Notes under the pieces: generated by a model
Told to the model about the DNA's origin: nothing
Database searches by the model: none
Seen by the model: only the letters and a program-made list of their open reading frames with translations
Source of the DNA: Candidatus Poribacteria bacterium
GTDB taxonomy: Bacteria; Poribacteria; WGA-4E; WGA-3G
Assembly: GCA_012270865.1 (NCBI GenBank)
Contig: JAAXHL010000063.1
Coordinates: 59,429-123,428, forward strand
Reading direction: 5' to 3'
DNA: 64,000 bases
Made by a program: the position numbers and the translations under genes
In this document: positions 59,283-64,000 of the stretch, piece after piece
How positions within the stretch are numbered: the first letter of the stretch is position 1
Layout: each line of letters begins with the position of its first letter

Positions 59283-59311
59283 TTGACAAATCCGAATTGG
59301 CGGGTTAAAAT
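59283..59311 (+). promoter_or_regulatory. Consensus-like promoter of the TPR/BatD operon
   Basis: TTGACA, 17-nt spacer, TAAAAT. Transcription would start near 59318, 57 nt before the GTG start. Confidence 0.7.
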
Positions 59312-59374
59312 ATTTTTCGTTGGAACTTAGGGCGGGTTGGTTTTCTGTGTTATGTACGGAAAGGAACAGTTACC

Positions 59375-60004
59375 GTGCGAGATAAATGCCTGATCTGCTT
59401 TTTAATCTTGCTTTCCTTCGTGCTTGTCGGGTGGATAGGTGGCTGGACGCGTGCCTTGAAAGCCGGAAACGAGGCATACACGGATGGCAATTATCAAGCA
59501 GCGCAAATCGCGTTTCGTGAGGCAGCACTTCAGAAGCCTGACAGTCCACTCGCACACTATAACCTCGGCACTGCACTCTATAGGACCGGTCGGTTTAACG
59601 AGGCGATAGAAGCGTTCCGAGCGTCGTTATCACGGCACAACGCGGAATCCGAAGCGACGCTGCGTCTTGCACATATCTATTATAACTTGGGGAACGCCCA
59701 ATTTAAGATGGGTGACATCGGCGGCGCGATTGAGGCTTATAGGCATTCGCTACGTTTGAATCCGGATGATGCCGACGCACAACATAACCTCGCCTTGGCA
59801 CTTCAACTGGCGCAACAGCAAACGGATTTAGCAGAGCAGCAGAAACCGAATAAGGACACCGAACCGCAAACCGAACCGAACGACATCGGCGAAGCGGAGG
59901 CAGCGCGGCTCCTGGAACACTTAAAGAAGAATGAAAATACGCGACGGCAAAAATTATTACAGCAACAGCGCAAAAGTGGATACCGACGGAGCAAAGATTG
60001 GTAA
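59375..60004 (+). CDS. TPR protein (BatC/BatE-like)
   Basis: 209 residues from a GTG start after AAAGGAAC. An N-terminal hydrophobic segment (signal anchor) precedes three TPR units (GNEAYTDGNYQAAQIAFREA, SPLAHYNLGTALYRTGRFNE, IYYNLGNAQFKMGDIGGAIE). A charged Gln/Glu tail follows. TPR proteins of this kind accompany BatA/BatD. The BatD gene begins inside its 3' end. Confidence 0.85.
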   Translation: MRDKCLICFLILLSFVLVGWIGGWTRALKAGNEAYTDGNYQAAQIAFREAALQKPDSPLAHYNLGTALYRTGRFNEAIEAFRASLSRHNAESEATLRLAHIYYNLGNAQFKMGDIGGAIEAYRHSLRLNPDDADAQHNLALALQLAQQQTDLAEQQKPNKDTEPQTEPNDIGEAEAARLLEHLKKNENTRRQKLLQQQRKSGYRRSKDW

Positions 60005-61724
60005 ACTTCAGATCTTCCACTCTTCCACTCTTCCAACCAAGAGTCTTCTCATCTTTTTCGTCGGCATCGTTTTTACCTTTCTTGGACCAGAGGCACAAAG
60101 CCGAGAGATTAATGTCGCTGCTGTTGTGAAACCTCGGTACATCCAACTCGGTGAGAAGGCGCGTTTGGACCTGACGATCTCCGGCGACACGTTCATCAAA
60201 CATATCGAGGCACCGAAGTTCGACTTCCTACCCAATTTCCTTGCTGTCCCACTCCACTCCGAAACCACACCGCGACTCAAGGCGGACAAGATCGCTGTCT
60301 CTATGGCGTGGGCTTATGAACTGATCCCGCAGGCGGTCGGCGACTTTACGCTCCCGGATGTCCGATTCGCCTATCAAGGCAGTACCTATTTCGCGAACCC
60401 TGGAACCGTCAGGGTCGGTCGTAGCGATACCTATCAAGACCCGTCGACCGGTAGCCTCCATCGGGTCGAAGCCGAAGTTGATACTGCCAAACCGTATCTC
60501 AACGCGCCATTTACGTATACCTTACGCTACCTCTATACCGCAGTACTCCCGACTCGCGAATCGCCAACGCCACAACTCCCGATATTCCGTGATCTCCTTG
60601 TTGGGAGGCATCAAGAAGTACCAGTATACACACAGCAAATTCGCGGGCGGACATTTTGGGTCGAGGCGCACACACGTGAGTTATTTCCGAAAAGAAGCGG
60701 TCAAATCGTTCTTGCACCTGCTGAACTGCTCCTACCACTCCCGGAAGGACAAAAAACCTTGAAAACGAAGGCTTTGACCCTGCAGGTGAAATCGATTCCC
60801 GAAATCGGCAGACCGGCTCATTTCGAGGGTGCTATCGGTAAATATCAAATTTCGGCTGAAATTGAGCGCGGTTGGGTGGAAGTCGGAAAGACACTAACGC
60901 TCACTGTCCGGATTTCTGGACATGGTAACATCCAGACGGTTACGGCACCCGAGCTGCCGGAGATCGCCGGGGTCATCGTCAGGGGCCCGTCTCTTTTAGG
61001 GGAACACACGACTGCGACAAGTCGGGTCTACACTTACGTCCTAACGCCTGCTCGAAGGGGTGCCTTGCGTATTCCTGCGATTAAATATGCCTGCTTCGAT
61101 CCGAGTCGTGCAGTCTATGCGACAACAGAAACGCTCCCGATTCCTGTCTCCGTCCGTCCGAACCCGAACGATTTGGTAGGCGTTGATGCTACTGAGGCTT
61201 CACCGTGGCGGCTCTGGTTGATCCTGCTCGGCGTTCTGTTGCTCGGACTGTTGGTCGCCGGGTTTCTCTGGTATCGTGCCAGATCCCAAAGGTCTACAGA
61301 GGCATCGGTAAACGCTGCGACGAGAACAGGAACACCCGATAGTGGCGAACAACCGGAACAGCGGAAATCGCAACATTCGGACACGGAACCTATAACGCCT
61401 GATTCACAGGCACGTCAAGCACTCACGGCACTCAATCAGCGGGGTACGGAGGATGCAGCGACGGCGTTTGCGAATACACTCGCACAGGTGCTTTACGAAT
61501 ATCTTGAGAACAGGTTCGGACTGACACAACGGAACGTTGACACGGTGCGCGAGGTGTGTGTTCAGGCGGGTGTTCCAGCATCTGTTTCTGATGAACTCGT
61601 CGATCTCCTGACGAAATGTGAGTACCATCGGTTCGCACCCGTGCCACTCTCCGTAGACGAACGACAAGCACTCATCGGACGTGCCGAAGCGGTTATTAGC
61701 GGAACGGTTTCCGTCAGCGATTAG
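59931..61724 (+). CDS. BatD-like protein
   Basis: Up to 597 residues; the ATG at 59931 overlaps the TPR gene by 74 bp, so the true start may be a later non-ATG codon. The signal-like helix is at about 38-53 (KSLLIFFVGIVFTFLG). Two or more BatD beta domains follow (KPRYIQLGEKARLDLTISGD, NAPFTYTLRYLYTA). A membrane helix (LILLGVLLLGLLVAGFLW) is near 425-442 and a helical cytoplasmic tail ends it. Known as oxygen-tolerance proteins. The N-terminal IFHSSTLPTK is encoded by TCTTCCACT repeats resembling an intergenic repeat. Confidence 0.85.
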   Translation: MKIRDGKNYYSNSAKVDTDGAKIGKLQIFHSSTLPTKSLLIFFVGIVFTFLGPEAQSREINVAAVVKPRYIQLGEKARLDLTISGDTFIKHIEAPKFDFLPNFLAVPLHSETTPRLKADKIAVSMAWAYELIPQAVGDFTLPDVRFAYQGSTYFANPGTVRVGRSDTYQDPSTGSLHRVEAEVDTAKPYLNAPFTYTLRYLYTAVLPTRESPTPQLPIFRDLLVGRHQEVPVYTQQIRGRTFWVEAHTRELFPKRSGQIVLAPAELLLPLPEGQKTLKTKALTLQVKSIPEIGRPAHFEGAIGKYQISAEIERGWVEVGKTLTLTVRISGHGNIQTVTAPELPEIAGVIVRGPSLLGEHTTATSRVYTYVLTPARRGALRIPAIKYACFDPSRAVYATTETLPIPVSVRPNPNDLVGVDATEASPWRLWLILLGVLLLGLLVAGFLWYRARSQRSTEASVNAATRTGTPDSGEQPEQRKSQHSDTEPITPDSQARQALTALNQRGTEDAATAFANTLAQVLYEYLENRFGLTQRNVDTVREVCVQAGVPASVSDELVDLLTKCEYHRFAPVPLSVDERQALIGRAEAVISGTVSVSD

Positions 61725-61778
61725 CGATTCGCCGTCAGTCGTTGGAAACTATCAGCACTTAGCACCCATTTACTCGTA

Positions 61779-61799
61779 GGCGAAGTTTCTAACCTCGCT
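61779..61799. repeat. Palindromic element GGCGAAGTTTCTAACCTCGCT
   Basis: Imperfect inverted repeat between batD-like and CopD-like genes, sharing the layout of the GGCGGGG family. Confidence 0.45.
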
Positions 61800-61824
61800 G
61801 GAACTGAACTAAAGGAATTACAAA

Positions 61825-62331
61825 ATGGATATATTTTCTCTCTTTATTCTCTGGATACACGTTATCGCTGCTGTTGTCTGGGTCGGTGGTAACCTCATCT
61901 TGGCGATGGTGATTGTCCCGCACTTCAGACAGAACCTTCCACCCGTTCAACGTATCAAACTCTTGGTGCAGATCGGCAAACGTTTTGAGCCGATTGTATG
62001 GGGTTGTATCGGTATCCTCTTTTTTACGGGTATCGTCAACATCTTCTTCGCGATAGACCTGACCTCCGCGACCGCGCTCTCCAATGCTTTTATGCGGACG
62101 CTCCTCATCAAGATTTTGCTTTTCTTTTTGCTGGTTATCCTGACGGCACTACACAGTATGATCTTTGCGCCGCGTCTGGCAGCAGCGATTGAAGAGTTGG
62201 ACCCGACGCTTGAGGAACTGCCACCGGAAGTCAAGCCACTCCGTTCACAGATGTCGGTCGTATCAAGCCTGATGGGTGTCGTTTCGTTGTTAATCCTGCT
62301 CGCGGCAGTCGCTTTAAGGATGGGGATTTAG
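61825..62331 (+). CDS. CopD-like four-helix membrane protein
   Basis: 168 residues with four helices. N-terminal FSLFILWIHVIAAVVWVGGN matches the W-x-H-xxxx-WxGG start of CopD-type proteins, with His12 as likely haem or copper ligand. Later ILTALHSMIFAPRLA has a second His. AAAGGAATTACAAA precedes the ATG. Function in copper uptake or haem handling is uncertain. Confidence 0.8.
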   Translation: MDIFSLFILWIHVIAAVVWVGGNLILAMVIVPHFRQNLPPVQRIKLLVQIGKRFEPIVWGCIGILFFTGIVNIFFAIDLTSATALSNAFMRTLLIKILLFFLLVILTALHSMIFAPRLAAAIEELDPTLEELPPEVKPLRSQMSVVSSLMGVVSLLILLAAVALRMGI

Positions 62332-62363
62332 CGGATAGCGATTAGCACAGCGAATCCTATACA

Positions 62364-62591
62364 TTATAGAAGATATAGCCTCCCTTCTGGGGGTTTACCT
62401 GTGTACCGTATCGCCGCGCTCCCTTTATATTCTGCTGAGGCTTTTTTAATAACATCGCGTGAGGGGCTATGAACAGCGACTACCCCGGATATGAGTTCGG
62501 TGCTTGTGCTATGTTCGCAATCAACTATAAACAGCCATTGATCAGGATATCTTTGCACCATCTCATCAATTGTCAAGCGCACATTTTTCAT
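62364..62591 (-). CDS. Small protein of a widespread hypothetical family
   Basis: 75 residues with GGGAGGGTTAAAC before the ATG. It has RYPDQWLFIVDCEH, GVVAVHSPSRDV and IRYTGKPPEGRLYLL. Relatives in cyanobacteria and similar genomes usually precede an aspartyl-protease-like gene; none is adjacent here, so it is an orphan. Function unknown. Confidence 0.65.
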   Translation of the reverse strand: MKNVRLTIDEMVQRYPDQWLFIVDCEHSTSTELISGVVAVHSPSRDVIKKASAEYKGSAAIRYTGKPPEGRLYLL

Positions 62592-62778
62592 GTTTAACCC
62601 TCCCTCTTGTTTGTTAAAATACTACGCGAGTGTAGAATTTGTGTATATTATATCTAATTTAATGAGAAGATTCAATAAAATTTACATATTTTATTCTGCG
62701 TCGAAACCTGAGTCCTGATAACTGACAAATCTTCTTTTAACAACCGATGGCTGATAACTATCCTCTGGAGTTACCTTT

Positions 62779-63531
62779 ATGCGCATTAAAATCGTTGCCG
62801 ATGTGGGGAACGGACTTACGCTTCCTATCAACTATAACCACCTACTCGCGGGTGTCATCTATCGGTTCCTCGCTGAATCTGATCCGGAATACGCATCCTT
62901 CCTGCACAACGAAGGTTATGCTGCGGCGGAGAAACGGTTCAAACTCTTCACCTTCTCACAACTTATGGCGAAACGCAGACGCATCACCGGTGACCGGATC
63001 CATTTCGGCTCGACGCTAACATGGCAGGTCTGTTCACCCGTAGAACGTTTCCTCTCACATTTCGCCGATACACTCCTCACCGAAGGACGCTTAACGCTCG
63101 GACACGAGCGGCTGCCCGTCAAAGATGTCACCGTGCCGCGTGTGCCGCGTTTCGAGTCGGAGATGCCTTTCCGCTGTCTCTCCCCGATTGTGATGACGAC
63201 TGTCCGTGAACATGTCGGAAAACCGTCGATGCACTACTGTATGCCGGACGATCCTGAACTTTCGGAACTCATCCGTCAGAACCTCATCCGCAAACACGAG
63301 GCGATCCTCGGTCGCGTACCCCACGACGATACCTTGACCTTCCGTTTTGATGCCGATTACATTCGTAGACGTAATGGTCGTGTCACCCGCCTTGTGGACT
63401 ATAAGGGTATCAAGGTTAGAGGTGTGCTGTGTCCGTTCCGTGTCTCTGGCAGTGTTGCCTTGATCCAGACGGGTTACGACTGCGGTTTCGGCGACAAAAA
63501 CAGTGCCGGTTTCGGCATGGCAGAGGTCTAA
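62779..63531 (+). CDS. cas6: CRISPR-associated endoribonuclease Cas6
   Basis: A 250-residue Cas6. N-terminal LPINYNHLLAGVIYRFLAES with candidate catalytic His21; the tandem RAMP folds; and the C-terminal Gly-rich GFGDKNSAGFGMAEV that contacts crRNA. It cuts CRISPR repeat RNA to make crRNA in type I/III systems. No array or other cas gene lies between it and the window edge, so the locus would continue to the right or the gene is orphaned. Confidence 0.9.
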   Translation: MRIKIVADVGNGLTLPINYNHLLAGVIYRFLAESDPEYASFLHNEGYAAAEKRFKLFTFSQLMAKRRRITGDRIHFGSTLTWQVCSPVERFLSHFADTLLTEGRLTLGHERLPVKDVTVPRVPRFESEMPFRCLSPIVMTTVREHVGKPSMHYCMPDDPELSELIRQNLIRKHEAILGRVPHDDTLTFRFDADYIRRRNGRVTRLVDYKGIKVRGVLCPFRVSGSVALIQTGYDCGFGDKNSAGFGMAEV

Positions 63532-63539
63532 ATATTCGG

Positions 63540-63560
63540 TCTGAACTGTGATTTATGGGA
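63540..63560 (+). repeat. 21-bp direct repeat, copy 1
   Basis: TCTGAACTGTG followed by ATTTATGGGA, repeated exactly at 63655-63675. Confidence 0.8.
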
Positions 63561-63575
63561 ATCGGTTTTCGGTAG

Positions 63576-63590
63576 GGCGACTCCGTCGCC
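63576..63590 (+). terminator. Possible terminator hairpin after cas6
   Basis: GGCGAC-TCC-GTCGCC followed by TTTCGGTTTT, 45 bp after the cas6 stop. Confidence 0.4.
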
Positions 63591-63654
63591 TTTCGGTTTT
63601 AAGTAGGGCACTTTTTAACTGATAATTGAGTCCTGATAACTGTGTGCTAATCCG

Positions 63655-63675
63655 TCTGAACTGTGATTTATGGGA
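63655..63675 (+). repeat. 21-bp direct repeat, copy 2
   Basis: Exact second copy of the 63540 repeat, followed by TTTAGGGATTTTCAGGATTA. Confidence 0.8.
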
Positions 63676-64000
63676 TTTAGGGATTTTCAGGATTATGGAT
63701 TTGCTTTCGTCTGAATGCAGGTCGCATTTGGGCGAGTCCGCCGCAAATCGCGGATTGTCGCGGATTTCACAGAGGACGCGGATTTTAAGAGGTTTCTGGT
63801 TGTGTGATGTTTTTGGTTCTGTTTGCATTACAACTTGATGATGATTTGACGGGCGGTTTAGATTATGACAATGTGGCAGTGACCGAACTCGTCGTCCCGT
63901 TTGGAGAGACTGCTTTAGAGGAGGTGTTATTTTTCAACTAAGCAGTTTCGGTATGGCGGAAACATAATAAATTTTCGCAATAAGTAGTTTTGGACATAGA

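Larger units (their letters stand above)
63532..64000. other. Right-edge spacer with repeats
   Basis: A 15-bp hairpin at 63576-63590, two 21-bp repeats (63540-63560, 63655-63675), and a TCCTGATAACTG motif. A 53-codon ORF (63807-63968, MFLVLFALQLDDD) has no family match. No CRISPR repeat is visible. Confidence 0.6.

Noticed and set aside
63807..63968. 53-codon ORF MFLVLFALQLDDD...
   Set aside because: No ribosome site or family match; kept only as a note in the spacer description.
63532..64000. CRISPR repeats next to cas6
   Set aside because: Only one 21-bp pair and generic intergenic repeats; no regularly spaced units.
1..64000. tRNA or rRNA genes
   Set aside because: No cloverleaf-like or rRNA-like sequence was recognised in any spacer by eye; a tRNA scan would be decisive.

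Overview
The window looks like a chromosome segment of a Gram-negative, environmental (probably marine or host-associated) bacterium of moderate G+C. The mix resembles Candidatus Poribacteria or the wider planctomycete-like groups: a DUF1501/DUF1553 (planctomycete cytochrome C) pair, a formylglycine-type sulfatase, phytanoyl-CoA dioxygenase, several Gfo/Idh/MocA and other sugar- or one-carbon-type enzymes, LamG and dockerin proteins, and an Rpn tail with GIEQ repeats. The assignment is an inference from gene content. A porin ending in Phe and many lipobox signal peptides support an outer membrane. No rRNA or tRNA was seen.

Left edge (1-4065): a minus-strand operon that reads as a candidate defence island. 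From its promoter it encodes a 35-residue peptide resembling an HsdM tail, an AlbA_2/HATPase protein, a SEFIR/TIR protein with a helical C-terminus, and a second SEFIR/TIR domain fused to the start of a RecF/OLD-like ATPase that runs off the window. From 4180 to 21640 the minus strand carries mostly catabolic, transport and housekeeping genes: sulfatase and DUF711, accA, a BCCT transporter with porin and repeat-rich DUF3352 lipoprotein, DUF4432, a SELENBP1-like protein, a secreted phospholipase-like protein, DUF362, and a murQ plus sugar-kinase pair. A decayed DUF5615 toxin start precedes a CopG-type antitoxin near 14.9 kb.

The middle (22-39.9 kb) holds a YCF48-type lipoprotein, DUF2752/DUF4234, a BMP-type binding lipoprotein, gamma-glutamyltransferase with a glutaredoxin-like gene, oxidoreductases, the DUF1501/DUF1553 pair, LamG, and a BatA-like protein whose BatD/TPR counterparts lie 20 kb away at 59-62 kb.

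The most striking locus is 39886-42753. Two tandem secreted dockerin-thioredoxin genes are each interrupted by one in-frame TGA exactly at the first position of the thioredoxin CxxC motif (UIYC and UPFC). All other thioredoxin landmarks continue in the same frame after the TGA, so both are best read as selenoproteins. The first also has a SECIS-compatible hairpin with a GGUC loop.

The right part (42.8-64 kb) contains a corrinoid-type UroD-family methyltransferase, a class A beta-lactamase-like protein, a PQQ-propeller protein, SDR, DUF1028, hisD, murA, Gfo/Idh/MocA, phytanoyl-CoA dioxygenase, HD protein, truA, an RluA-type synthase, aldo/keto reductase, the TPR/BatD operon and a CopD-like protein. 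A cas6 gene near the right edge suggests a CRISPR-Cas locus continuing beyond it. Intergenic spaces are rich in short palindromes (core GGCGGGGTTACAAACCCCGCC), a three-copy hairpin array, a 105-bp-period tandem duplication and dispersed CAGTTATCAGT-type repeats.
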